DNA from: a virus
Direction: 5' to 3' (one strand)
Length of the DNA: 23,811 nt
IMG/VR virus record: IMGVR_UViG_3300037189_013654
Location: 1-23,811 of that record
Of the stretch, positions 13,612 to 19,566 are shown piece by piece. The stretch's first letter is position 1; every line of letters begins with the position of its first letter. A program made the translations under genes and the position numbers. The notes under the pieces were generated by a model, which was given only the letters and a program-made list of their open reading frames with translations, was not told where the DNA came from and made no database searches.

Positions 13612-13791
13612 ATGTGGACTCTGATTGTAATGCTTCATGCTGTAAATCCTAATGTACCACCTGCAAAGGGTTCTATTATGTTGTATACACAAGGACATGA
13701 TGAATGTAAGCAGATAAGGGAAACGATTGTTCGGACATGGAGTTCGGACAAGTATCGTGTAACGGCTAATTGTATTTCGGTAAAACAATGA
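13612..13791 (+). CDS. Hypothetical small protein
   Basis: A protein of 59 residues, starting one base after the previous stop and ending in an ATGA overlap. Two predicted strands around a helix (GHDECKQIRETIVRTWSSDK, then YRVTANCISVKQ) give a small alpha/beta fold. No ribosome site stands out; coupling to the upstream gene is likely. Not recognised. Confidence 0.62.
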   Translation: MWTLIVMLHAVNPNVPPAKGSIMLYTQGHDECKQIRETIVRTWSSDKYRVTANCISVKQ

Positions 13792-14039
13792 TCAGAGAAT
13801 TCAAGTGGGAACGATTTGGCGACAAATACTATTTTTATGACATAATGACGGGTAAGATTGTCGGCGCAGTGAATAAGATAGCACTACAGGAAGTTTGGAT
13901 ATCCCTGGTGTATACGGGTGAGTTGAGTTTTACGATACATGATGAAAAACACCTGGGTCAGTATATTTCATTGGACTATGCTAAAGAAGCGACACAAAGG
14001 TTCTGGGACATTCAAAATAGGACACTGATAGAACAATGA
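13788..14039 (+). CDS. Hypothetical protein
   Basis: A protein of 83 residues. The start at 13788 overlaps the previous stop (ATGA); an in-frame ATG at 13770 is possible but lies deeper in the upstream gene. Aromatic and beta-rich at the start (WERFGDKYYFYD), with a C-terminal helix (LDYAKEATQRFWDIQNRTLI). Not recognised. Confidence 0.65.
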   Translation: MIREFKWERFGDKYYFYDIMTGKIVGAVNKIALQEVWISLVYTGELSFTIHDEKHLGQYISLDYAKEATQRFWDIQNRTLIEQ

Positions 14040-14296
14040 ACGAGAAAATCAAAGACCTCATGACTGAAGCTGGTATCAGTGTAGAGTACGTTACGAATAC
14101 CAAGCAGATAGTGATTCTGGAAAAGTTTGGTGAGTTGATTATACAGGAATGCATAGCATGTTGTGGCTCACAGGCTGACATGAGAAACATTCGAAACCGA
14201 TTTGGACTGCCCACTGAAAGTAATGTAAAGTATCCTGGGCCAGAAGCACATGGACATCATTCACAATATGGCCGAGAGTATAATATACCAAAATGA
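14036..14296 (+). CDS. Small phage protein, paralogue of the next gene
   Basis: A protein of 86 residues. It shares with its downstream neighbour the start MNEK(I/L)K.L..EA and the helix ILEKFGEL(I/V)I.EC, so the pair arose by tandem duplication. The C-terminal part (after residue 50) differs and is polar with several histidines. This 'kFgeLiv.EC' helix recurs in small proteins of T4-like phages. Function unknown. Confidence 0.7.
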   Translation: MNEKIKDLMTEAGISVEYVTNTKQIVILEKFGELIIQECIACCGSQADMRNIRNRFGLPTESNVKYPGPEAHGHHSQYGREYNIPK

Positions 14297-14496
14297 ACGA
14301 GAAACTTAAAGAACTAAAGAAGGAAGCATTTAGTCAAACTGAATGGGAAGAGTTGGATTATGATAGAATTCTGGAAAAGTTTGGTGAGTTGGTAATCAAA
14401 GAATGTGCAAGCTTATTTCCACTGACATTTACGGATGAACAGTATCAGCGCAGGATTGATAAAACGATTCAAAAACATTTTGGACTATACCAATGA
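14293..14496 (+). CDS. Small phage protein, tandem paralogue
   Basis: A protein of 67 residues, ATGA-coupled to its paralogue. It has the shared ILEKFGELVIKECA helix, preceded by an acidic tract and followed by a helical tail (DEQYQRRIDKTIQKHFGL). Two copies side by side with divergent tails suggest a family under diversifying selection. Confidence 0.7.
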   Translation: MNEKLKELKKEAFSQTEWEELDYDRILEKFGELVIKECASLFPLTFTDEQYQRRIDKTIQKHFGLYQ

Positions 14497-14705
14497 ATGA
14501 CGAGAGCCATTTACCGGTATCTGAGCAGAGTTTAGTATACCGTCTGCGAAAACGAGCAGAGATTCGGCGAAACATATCTGACCGCAAGAGTGTCCAGGAG
14601 AATAAGCCCGACCGCATAGCCGATTTGTTAGAAGAGGCTGCCAATGAAATTGAAAGATTAACTAATGAACGAAACCCTAGTGATTCTGCAAGAGGAAGCG
14701 GCTGA
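14493..14705 (+). CDS. Conserved small helical phage protein
   Basis: A protein of 70 residues, coupled by ATGA. The core LVYRLRKRAEIRRNI, then RKSVQENKPDRIADLLEEAA and NEIERL, is a pattern seen often in phages and prophages: two basic/acidic helices forming a likely coiled coil. No function is assigned. It overlaps the MazG-like gene by 41 bases. Confidence 0.7.
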   Translation: MNDESHLPVSEQSLVYRLRKRAEIRRNISDRKSVQENKPDRIADLLEEAANEIERLTNERNPSDSARGSG

Positions 14706-14925
14706 AGTAATTCAAGCGATATCAAAGATCCACCGATTTGGGCTCGGTAATACGAATCCTATCACGGGTGAATCAAGCCTTGAAACACTCCACAAAGAAC
14801 TAGGCGACCTCCAGTGTATGATTGACTTATGCATAGAGCAGAGTATAATCAAACCACTGCGCCTCCAACACTATGCACAAGCAAAGAGAGAAAAACTCAA
14901 GCTATGGTCAAATATATCATTCTAG
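14665..14925 (+). CDS. MazG-like NTP pyrophosphohydrolase
   Basis: A protein of 86 residues. EEAAEVIQAISKI (10-22) and KELGDLQCMIDL (44-55) make the EExxE...ExxD magnesium-binding pattern of the all-alpha MazG/PRA-PH superfamily, with the phage-typical insert RFGLGNTNPITG between. The enzymes hydrolyse nucleoside triphosphates or alarmones to the monophosphate; phage forms may clean up modified nucleotides or adjust ppGpp. It overlaps the previous gene by 41 bases and the lipoprotein gene by 22. Confidence 0.8.
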   Translation: MNETLVILQEEAAEVIQAISKIHRFGLGNTNPITGESSLETLHKELGDLQCMIDLCIEQSIIKPLRLQHYAQAKREKLKLWSNISF

Positions 14926-15032
14926 CAATTCTCCTCACTGGCTGCACAAGCCCAACCACAATCCGCGTAATCTCAGAGTTCAACACTACTAAAAACCATT
15001 GCCTAAAAGGTAACAAAATAGTCTGCGATTAA
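14904..15032 (+). CDS. Tiny lipoprotein
   Basis: A protein of 42 residues starting with a short lipoprotein signal (MVKYIILAILLTGC, lipobox LTGC with the lipidated Cys at 14). The mature part of 29 residues has two more cysteines (NHCLKG, IVCD) that may pair. It overlaps the MazG-like gene and has only a weak upstream purine stretch. Size and lipobox recall outer spanins (Rz1), but the proline richness and an inner-spanin partner are missing. Confidence 0.6.
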   Translation: MVKYIILAILLTGCTSPTTIRVISEFNTTKNHCLKGNKIVCD

Positions 15033-15034
15033 TC

Positions 15035-15063
15035 TTGACTTTCCTACCAACTCCGTCTATACT
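15035..15063 (+). promoter_or_regulatory. Sigma70-type early promoter
   Basis: TTGACT (15035-15040), 17-base spacer containing taccaa, TATACT (15058-15063). It precedes the 15095 gene. Confidence 0.8.
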
Positions 15064-15094
15064 AGAACCATAGAATATCACTAGGAGAAGCAAG

Positions 15095-15247
15095 ATGTTG
15101 GAAAAAGTCTTTATTGTCGTAACAGTCCCAGAGAATGCGGTTATGCGAGTATTTGCAAATTATGATAGGGCTATCGTATATGGCGAAGACTTGATCCTTG
15201 AAGGTATTATAAGCGATTTTGACATATATGAGCGTGAAGTATACTAA
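15095..15247 (+). CDS. Hypothetical small protein
   Basis: A protein of 50 residues, alone behind its own promoter, with AGGAG seven to eight bases before the start. It is a compact alpha/beta sequence (VFIVVTVPENAVMRVFANYD) ending in acidic and aromatic residues (FDIYEREVY). It is followed by a 278-base stretch without a clear gene. Not recognised. Confidence 0.65.
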   Translation: MLEKVFIVVTVPENAVMRVFANYDRAIVYGEDLILEGIISDFDIYEREVY

Positions 15248-15335
15248 GAAATATATTGCATGTTGCATAATTCCGTGTGAAATAGTGGGGGAAAGTGTTA
15301 TTTTGTGTCATGCAACCGCACTAGTCTAGGGGTGC

Positions 15336-15343
15336 TATTTATA
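15336..15343 (-). promoter_or_regulatory. T4-type late promoter octamer on the minus strand
   Basis: TATTTATA read on the minus strand is a perfect TATAAATA. It would fire leftward into + strand genes, giving an antisense late transcript. It lies in the structured non-coding region. A perfect octamer can occur by chance in AT-rich DNA. Confidence 0.3.
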
Positions 15344-15409
15344 CGACTACTATCCCTAATACAGGCGCCCGGCTCCGGAACTAGGCCTAGTAGTTGTCAG
15401 ACAAGCAAT

Positions 15410-15431
15410 CCCAGGTGCCGCCCAGGTACCG
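15410..15431. repeat. Tandem 11-base repeat
   Basis: CCCAGGTGCCG and CCCAGGTACCG follow each other directly with one difference. The 11-base period (one DNA turn) puts both copies on one face, as for a dimeric protein site. They lie 34 bases before the promoter at 15466, so an upstream operator is possible. Confidence 0.6.
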
Positions 15432-15465
15432 CAGTAAATTCCCCCAAAAAATAATATAAAACCGC

Positions 15466-15494
15466 TTGACAAAGGCTACCGATCCTCATATAAT
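15466..15494 (+). promoter_or_regulatory. Sigma70-type early promoter, full consensus
   Basis: TTGACA (15466-15471), 17-base spacer with ggctaccg, TATAAT (15489-15494): exact consensus in both boxes. GTTGAG follows six bases on, at the expected transcript start. Confidence 0.85.
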
Positions 15495-15525
15495 GATTAT
15501 GTTGAGTGATGAATTGGAGAACGAA

Positions 15526-15609
15526 ATGATTGCATTTTTGGTAATTACTTTTGCGGTGCTGGTCCTGATAGGTGTCCTTGCTGGTCCTACTGTTACTACT
15601 CTGGGTTAA
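15526..15609 (+). CDS. 27-residue membrane peptide
   Basis: First frame behind the 15466 promoter, with TTGGAG before the start. Nearly the whole sequence is one hydrophobic helix (MIAFLVITFAVLVLIGVLAG). A single-pass membrane micro-protein; function unknown. Confidence 0.6.
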   Translation: MIAFLVITFAVLVLIGVLAGPTVTTLG

Positions 15610-15613
15610 TACT

Positions 15614-15775
15614 ATGATAATGGCTTCTACTTATTATTCTGTATACTGTAAAGCTACTGGTTTGATTACGGCCAAGGGTAACAAAAAAGCAATGATGCGA
15701 ATTATAAAAAGTAATCCTGGTGTTTATCAATTAGCAATTACTAGCCGCCCGATTGGTGCGGTGTTTGGAGAATAA
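15614..15775 (+). CDS. Hypothetical small basic protein
   Basis: A protein of 53 residues from ATG 15614 (a second ATG two codons on is possible). The frame opens earlier, at 15572, but that would overlap the membrane peptide. It starts with aromatic strands (STYYSVYCKATGLI), then a basic helix (GNKKAMMRIIKSNPG). Not recognised; weak ribosome site, so probably coupled. Confidence 0.55.
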   Translation: MIMASTYYSVYCKATGLITAKGNKKAMMRIIKSNPGVYQLAITSRPIGAVFGE

Positions 15776-15776
15776 T

Positions 15777-15869
15777 ATGGAACTGATAGAAATTATATTT
15801 TGTGTGGCTGCTATTCCTGTGGGAATCCTGATTGTTGTGGATGCTATGATTGACCGAGGTGAACTATGA
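15777..15869 (+). CDS. 30-residue membrane peptide
   Basis: Starts two bases after the previous stop with TTGGAG seven bases upstream, and ends in ATGA overlap with the next gene. One hydrophobic helix (IEIIFCVAAIPVGILIVV) with a polar tail (DAMIDRGEL). Function unknown; it is the second such peptide in this operon. Confidence 0.6.
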   Translation: MELIEIIFCVAAIPVGILIVVDAMIDRGEL

Positions 15870-16129
15870 GAACGAAAACTCTAATTCCTGGAATGAAAAA
15901 TTCCGATAATGTCCGTATTCTGTTTAGTGATTCGGGCATTGCCGTCTACATGACCGTGAAGCAAGCTATGAATAGTTTTGGCAGAGTGTCGCAATGCATA
16001 GCCGTGGAGATGGCACTGCGGGCGTTGGGTAATGCACGACTAGACCCAGGGCTTGCTGGTACCGCTTGCGTTGGCCTGTGCGGGACCTGGGAAGGTCTGA
16101 ATGTGCAAGTGAACTATTACACACCTTAA
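15866..16129 (+). CDS. Hypothetical protein
   Basis: A protein of 87 residues coupled by ATGA. It has beta strands at the start (VRILFSDSGIAVYMTVKQA) and a helix (QCIAVEMALRALGNARL), ending in an aromatic strand. No family recognised. Its 3' end is GC-richer than its surroundings. Confidence 0.65.
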   Translation: MRTKTLIPGMKNSDNVRILFSDSGIAVYMTVKQAMNSFGRVSQCIAVEMALRALGNARLDPGLAGTACVGLCGTWEGLNVQVNYYTP

Positions 16130-16137
16130 GGAAAATC

Positions 16138-16329
16138 ATGTTTACGGATAAAGAACTTGCAGCCGCTTATCAAAATTACAAGGGTCCTATAGCCGTCGGA
16201 AAACTAGCAAAACCGCGCCCCAACGAAAAGACTTTCCGAAATAACAAGTATTCGGTCTTTAATCAAGGTCGTCTGGCCAGTAACTTCGGCCGCGGCGGTA
16301 CCTTCATTTTTACCGACAAAAAAGCTTGA
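16138..16329 (+). CDS. Hypothetical small basic protein
   Basis: A protein of 63 residues. The start at 16138 is set by AAGGA seven bases upstream; a longer frame from 16066 would run through the previous gene. It begins MFTDKELAAAYQNYKGP and continues with basic, glycine-rich sequence (KLAKPRPNEKTFRNN, SNFGRGGTF). The opening resembles the gene at 16529 (QFTNKEVAEATQGMG), suggesting distant paralogues. Its stop lies inside the next promoter's -35 box. Confidence 0.65.
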   Translation: MFTDKELAAAYQNYKGPIAVGKLAKPRPNEKTFRNNKYSVFNQGRLASNFGRGGTFIFTDKKA

Positions 16330-16354
16330 CAAGGTTTTGCACTGTCTGTATAAT
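16326..16354 (+). promoter_or_regulatory. Sigma70-type early promoter, full consensus
   Basis: TTGACA (16326-16331), 17-base spacer, TATAAT (16349-16354). The stop codon of the preceding gene is embedded in the -35 box. Confidence 0.83.
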
Positions 16355-16383
16355 GGTTTTGTGATGATTAAAATGGAGACTAT

Positions 16384-16518
16384 ATGATTATCCGACGAGA
16401 AACACTGAACGCAATATCTACACTGTACGCTGCTGGTCGCTCTACTGGCCACATTGCATGGGCACTGAACATTGCAGTGGCCGATGTGAAAGCAGCAATT
16501 ACAGCATGGAAACTCTAA
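16384..16518 (+). CDS. 44-residue helix-turn-helix protein
   Basis: First gene behind the 16326 promoter, with TGGAG upstream. The sequence LNAISTLYAAGRSTGHIAWA, then LNIAVADVKAAITAWKL, fits a bare helix-turn-helix of the resolvase/sigma-region-4 type: a scaffold helix, 'aGrSt..IA..L' turn, and recognition helix. It could be a mini transcription regulator or partner of RNA polymerase. A second mini-HTH lies at 16839. Confidence 0.62.
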   Translation: MIIRRETLNAISTLYAAGRSTGHIAWALNIAVADVKAAITAWKL

Positions 16519-16528
16519 GGGAGATGGT

Positions 16529-16708
16529 ATGTACCCAGTAGCACAATTTACGAATAAAGAGGTAGCAGAGGCCACACAGGGCATGGGGGCTACAGTGTTG
16601 AAGCCACGCAAAGCACCACGTGCAGTGGCCCGAGTGAAACAGAGCAAGGGTTTTGTGAAGGGCAGCAATGGTTTTGCAGTAGGTTATCCAATAAAGGTAT
16701 TTGTATAA
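16529..16708 (+). CDS. Hypothetical small basic protein
   Basis: A protein of 59 residues with GGGAG before the start at 16529. A start-proximal helix (FTNKEVAEATQGMG) is followed by a lysine/arginine-rich, proline-containing region (KPRKAPRAVARVKQSKGFVK), suggesting nucleic-acid binding. It may be a distant paralogue of the 16138 gene. The next gene begins immediately after the stop. Confidence 0.62.
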   Translation: MYPVAQFTNKEVAEATQGMGATVLKPRKAPRAVARVKQSKGFVKGSNGFAVGYPIKVFV

Positions 16709-16906
16709 ATGAGTAAAGCAAAGTTTAACGCACAAGATGTGGAGTTGGCCCTAGCACAGTTCTTGGCTAGTACCACACCAGCAGAGGTACCTGGACTAGG
16801 GTACAATGGTGATATTACAGTATACAAAGGAAAGAGTGATGGGCAAAGTAAAGGACCTATTGATGGATATCTTGAGGATGTACAACCAGGGCTGGACAGT
16901 GAGTGA
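16709..16906 (+). CDS. Hypothetical small protein
   Basis: A protein of 65 residues starting directly after the upstream stop. It opens with a helix (AKFNAQDVELALAQFLAS) and a glycine-rich polar tail. The last 68 bases are shared with the mini-HTH gene in another frame, which is unusual even for this compact block. No family recognised. Confidence 0.55.
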   Translation: MSKAKFNAQDVELALAQFLASTTPAEVPGLGYNGDITVYKGKSDGQSKGPIDGYLEDVQPGLDSE

Positions 16907-16976
16907 GATTGCAAACCTCACAGGTATACCGGCATCTGAGATAGACCGACTGTTGACTACACACGGTGTACTATAG
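16839..16976 (+). CDS. 45-residue helix-turn-helix protein
   Basis: AAAGGA lies eight bases before ATG 16839, supporting this start although it is inside the previous gene. The product MGKVKDLLMDILRMYNQG is followed by a canonical HTH: WTVSEIANLTGIPASEIDRL. Short proteins with a helix and 'G.s..EIA..lgi...eV' are frequent in T4-like phages. Likely a small DNA-binding regulator; it immediately precedes a repeat-rich non-coding segment that could be its target. Confidence 0.65.
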   Translation: MGKVKDLLMDILRMYNQGWTVSEIANLTGIPASEIDRLLTTHGVL

Positions 16977-16980
16977 AGTA

Positions 16981-17053
16981 GTGTAGTATAGTGCCCTGGG
17001 CGGCAGTGTCCGAGGGCAGTGCTTGAGGGCAGTTCGTGTGTAGTATAAGTGCC
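16981..17053. repeat. Direct repeat flanking a triple 13-base repeat
   Basis: GTGTAGTATAGTGCC (16981-16995) recurs as GTGTAGTATAAGTGCC (17038-17053). Between them three 13-base units start at 17001, 17014 and 17027 with the shared core GGCAGT spaced exactly 13 bases. The region 16977-17198 has no convincing gene. The layout resembles iterons or an operator array and lies right after the mini-HTH gene. Confidence 0.6.
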
Positions 17054-17123
17054 GAAATAAAAACCGTTATAAGGCCAAAAAAGCTACAATCAAAAGGAAC
17101 ATGCTATTTCAAAGAAACCTTTT

Positions 17124-17137
17124 CGAGACACTTCTCG
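17124..17137 (+). other. Small hairpin in non-coding gap
   Basis: CGAGA (17124-17128) and TCTCG (17133-17137) form a 5-bp stem with a 4-base loop. A run of eight T bases occurs 27 bases later (about 17165-17172), too far for a standard terminator. It may be part of a longer leader for the 17199 gene. Confidence 0.3.
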
Positions 17138-17198
17138 GCTTTATCCATTGAATCGCACCAAAATTTTTTTTCTGGCCATTTTTCACTGAAAGAGTGTC

Positions 17199-17540
17199 AT
17201 GCCTATCTTACTAAGACCACTGGAAGAAACAGCCGCAGAAGGCCCGATTACAACCACAGCCGGTACGCCACCCGCGCCGATACCTACTGAGAAAACATTG
17301 GACCCTGGTGAGACTGTTGTATCATCTGATGCAGTTGACATTATGGCAAGTATTATTTCACTGAGTAAAGAGATTGATAATGGTGGTCTACCAAAGCCAG
17401 AGATAGATCCCAGTACAGCTACTCTTATCATTTCTGCAATATTCATTTACTTTCTTATCAAAATAGCACTGAGAATACTACCCTGGATTCTTGGTATTGG
17501 TGCTATTATTCTCTTTGCGAAAATGGGCGGTGGTGCTTGA
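17199..17540 (+). CDS. Membrane protein with proline-rich N-terminus
   Basis: A protein of 113 residues with GAAAGAG upstream. The first 45 residues are polar and proline/threonine-rich (TTTAGTPPAPIPTEKT), then an acidic helix, then two close hydrophobic segments at about residues 75-91 and 94-109 (IISAIFIYFLIKIAL and LPWILGIGAIILFA). A holin-like or membrane-anchored role is possible; no lysis gene is adjacent. It ends before the promoter at 17557. Confidence 0.65.
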   Translation: MPILLRPLEETAAEGPITTTAGTPPAPIPTEKTLDPGETVVSSDAVDIMASIISLSKEIDNGGLPKPEIDPSTATLIISAIFIYFLIKIALRILPWILGIGAIILFAKMGGGA

Positions 17541-17556
17541 CGGGCGATGGAATCGC

Positions 17557-17585
17557 TTGACAATCTAAGCAAGTGAACATATAAT
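17557..17585 (+). promoter_or_regulatory. Sigma70-type promoter before the nuclease/methyltransferase pair
   Basis: TTGACA (17557-17562), 17-base spacer, TATAAT (17580-17585): exact consensus. TATGGAG ribosome site and start at 17615 follow. Confidence 0.83.
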
Positions 17586-17614
17586 CATGTTTCTTTATAT
17601 TATGGAGAAGTGGC

Positions 17615-18181
17615 ATGGCAAAAAAGAAAAAAGAACCAAAATACTTCACACCCGCAGTAATTTCTGACATGGCCAGTGTTCGAGATTTGATCTATGCTGA
17701 ACGAGCCAAAATCTGGAACAAATACGCTGTTGATATACTAGATACTGATTGTCTTTCATCACTCCAGGTGTATGAAGTTGTTAAAGTCTATGATGATGAC
17801 TTTAATGTTAATTTTGCACGGAATGGTGAAGATGGTACATCAAGAGGTGTGTTAATTGAGCAGAAAACCTCAAAGGTAGACAAGACAAGTAAAAAAACAA
17901 CGTTTATGTTTCATGCTATGGGTGATCTATTCAGTGACAGGTATATCTTTGCTGTACGAAATAAGAAAAATTTGGAACTAATTCGATTATACGATATTGA
18001 TAAGAAAGAGAATATAGAAAAAGTACAAACTGAATTACAACGTCTGAAATCTAAGTATCTGAGCAAAGGTTTTCGCAAGTATGATGTTATTCATCTTTCA
18101 GAAGATTTTTTGATGGCTCAAGTGGAGTTTCGTGAATCGTTCGTTATAAACTCTTGCGTTGTGTATAGAGATGCACTATAA
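17615..18181 (+). CDS. Putative PD-(D/E)XK-type nuclease, candidate restriction enzyme
   Basis: A protein of 188 residues with GGAGAAG upstream. A core reading NGEDGTSRGVLIEQKTSKV (about 70-88) has the order D73...E82-x-K84 expected for a PD-(D/E)XK active site, followed by strands (YIFAVRNKKNLELIRLYDI) and helices that fit the fold. An N-terminal basic tract (KKKKEPK) may contact DNA. The next gene is a DNA methyltransferase 27 bases on, so a type II restriction endonuclease is the best reading. The motif is short and could be chance; a phage nuclease directed at host DNA or a partner of the methylase is an alternative. No named family is recognised. Confidence 0.6.
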   Translation: MAKKKKEPKYFTPAVISDMASVRDLIYAERAKIWNKYAVDILDTDCLSSLQVYEVVKVYDDDFNVNFARNGEDGTSRGVLIEQKTSKVDKTSKKTTFMFHAMGDLFSDRYIFAVRNKKNLELIRLYDIDKKENIEKVQTELQRLKSKYLSKGFRKYDVIHLSEDFLMAQVEFRESFVINSCVVYRDAL

Positions 18182-18184
18182 ATA
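18177..18184 (+). promoter_or_regulatory. Exact T4-type late promoter octamer (TATAAATA)
   Basis: A perfect TATAAATA overlapping the stop of the nuclease-like gene, 25 bases before the methyltransferase start. It would let the methyltransferase be made late and separately from the upstream gene. Confidence 0.55.
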
Positions 18185-18208
18185 CGTCGCTATACACAAG
18201 GAGAGAAT

Positions 18209-19459
18209 ATGAAGAATCTAGTATTTACGGAACATGATTTTTTGAAATTATTTAATTTACCTAACTTGACTTATCAAGAGTTTTGTGAAAAAGTATGTGT
18301 TTTGGATGTAATGGACCGATCTGGATCTTTTGTTGTTCGGTCCAATCTTAAAGACTTTGTTGACCGAGTGAGTAAAAAAGACGATCGGAAAAATCGCCTT
18401 GAGAAATATCAACGAAATCTTTATGAGATTTTAGTTGTCAATGGAAAGAATACACTCTTGTCTTGGTTTCGCCAATATGGTGAATTGCGTGAGAGTGTCG
18501 ATTGGTATCTCAATTTACCTCGAAATCAAATCTTTGCTGATGGTGTGTTTTCTGGCAATGTCAATTCAAAGTATGGTAAGATATGTAAGAACATAAATTT
18601 TGAAAACTTTTACAATACCAAAAAGTTGTATGTCAATGATTCAGAGTACACCTTTGGTTTGATGAAAGTTATGTTTGAAGAATTTAAGTTACGGAATAGT
18701 TTGGTAGGTCCTGCTTTTTTTGATCATATCTGTAATTATGATGGAAATGCAAAACAGTTCTGGCTAGACTTTATGATTGGCGCCAATCGTGCAAGTATTT
18801 TCAATCCAGTTACTTACCTGAGTATACTCAATGAGATTTTTGAGGGTAAAACGCTGTTCGCACCAGTGATGGGTTGGAATGCATATCAACTGGCTTTTTA
18901 CAATAGCTCTTTTGATCACTTTATTGCAACCGATGTAATTCCTGCTGTTGTGCAAAATGGCACTCTTTTGCACAAAGAATATAATCGCACCAGTGCTGGT
19001 ATTTTATTTGGCGAACAAACCAAAAGTATTGATTTGTATCTGTGCCCCTCAGAACAACTCAATGCTCGGCATGACTTTTGTAATAAGTATCGGTCTTCTG
19101 TTGATGCTGTTTTGTTTAGTCCACCTTATTTTGATTTAGAATTGTATCCATCAGATGAACAAAGTTTTGATAGTTTTCCAAATTATGAAGATTGGTTAAA
19201 GGGTTATTGGGAAGAGACTGTAAAAACATGCGTTGAAGTAATGAAACCTAATGCCAAATTTGGATTTGTTATTTCAAACTATAAAAACAGGCAAAGTGAA
19301 AATATGACCATTTCCGAAGATATGAGAGATGTTGTTGGCAAGTATTTAAAATTGGAAAATTCGTACCGTGTTCGCTGGAGTGCAATCTCTGGTTCCAGAC
19401 AAGCCAAAAAAACAAGAGATGGCAATTTTGAGGATCTTTGGATTTTTACTAAATGTTAA
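18209..19459 (+). CDS. DNA amino-methyltransferase (N6-adenine or N4-cytosine)
   Basis: A protein of 416 residues with AAGGAGAG before the start. The catalytic motif IV is DAVLFSPPYFDLELY (SPPY at 304-307). Upstream, KTLFAPVMGWNAYQLAF (214-230) fits the SAM-binding motif I (normally D-P-f-x-G-x-G, here with A-P-V-M-G-W) and FIATD (238-242) supplies the acidic residue of motif II. The first 200 residues show no clear motif and may hold the target-recognition part. The order I then IV fits the beta/gamma-type layout. It probably modifies phage DNA against host or its own restriction. Following the nuclease-like gene, it may be the M half of an R-M pair. Confidence 0.85.
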   Translation: MKNLVFTEHDFLKLFNLPNLTYQEFCEKVCVLDVMDRSGSFVVRSNLKDFVDRVSKKDDRKNRLEKYQRNLYEILVVNGKNTLLSWFRQYGELRESVDWYLNLPRNQIFADGVFSGNVNSKYGKICKNINFENFYNTKKLYVNDSEYTFGLMKVMFEEFKLRNSLVGPAFFDHICNYDGNAKQFWLDFMIGANRASIFNPVTYLSILNEIFEGKTLFAPVMGWNAYQLAFYNSSFDHFIATDVIPAVVQNGTLLHKEYNRTSAGILFGEQTKSIDLYLCPSEQLNARHDFCNKYRSSVDAVLFSPPYFDLELYPSDEQSFDSFPNYEDWLKGYWEETVKTCVEVMKPNAKFGFVISNYKNRQSENMTISEDMRDVVGKYLKLENSYRVRWSAISGSRQAKKTRDGNFEDLWIFTKC

Positions 19460-19508
19460 TTGCCATTATAGCATTTATTTACATTGTTTTTTGACAATTA
19501 TATAATGC

Positions 19509-19537
19509 TTGACAATCTTACCGCTTCTGGTTATACT
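19509..19537 (+). promoter_or_regulatory. Sigma70-type early promoter
   Basis: TTGACA (19509-19514), 17-base spacer, TATACT (19532-19537), then GTTGAT eight bases on. The 19 bases GCTTGACAATCTTACCGCT are identical to the promoter at 10065. Confidence 0.85.
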
Positions 19538-19566
19538 AGAGTCTGTTGATTGATTGGAGAAATAGC

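Larger units (their letters stand above)
15287..15445. other. Unexplained structured non-coding region
   Basis: The stretch 15248-15465 has no credible gene. It is unlike the surrounding AT-rich coding DNA: GGGGGAA (15287-15293) can pair with TTCCCCC (15439-15445) around the whole element, CGACTACTA (15344-15352) pairs with TAGTAGTTG (15388-15396), a perfect 12-base palindrome ACTAGGCCTAGT lies at 15380-15391, GGCGCC at 15364-15369, and CTAG occurs four times. It could be a non-coding RNA, a terminator complex or a replication or recombination site. Only the pairings are seen; the function is unknown. Confidence 0.5.

Noticed and set aside
14829-15032. Longer frame including the lipoprotein
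   Set aside because: The upstream part overlaps the MazG-like gene and would bury the lipoprotein signal; the ATG at 14904 gives a proper lipobox spacing.
15248-15465. tRNA or tmRNA in the structured island
   Set aside because: No cloverleaf with a TTCRANY T-loop or CCA end could be drawn.
16204-16668. Minus-strand frame of 154 residues
   Set aside because: Covers a consensus + strand promoter and two small genes with ribosome sites; cysteine-rich product typical of a shadow frame.
16981-17053. CRISPR array
   Set aside because: The repeats are 13 and 15 bases with no unique spacers of suitable length; too few copies.
17100-17150. 16-residue frame (MLFQRNLFETLLGFIH) with AAAAGGAAC before it
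   Set aside because: Ribosome site is close to the start but the product is too short to support; could be a leader peptide.
17036-17290. Plus-strand frame of 84 residues in the repeat-rich gap
   Set aside because: No ribosome site, overlaps the well-supported 17199 gene by 92 bases, and shows no domain pattern.
17536-17542. Second GCTTGAC before the 17557 promoter
   Set aside because: No -10 box at 17 bases; it is the end of the preceding coding sequence.
19491-19506. Extra TTGACA and TATAAT just before the 19509 promoter
   Set aside because: Only four bases separate them, so they cannot form a promoter together.
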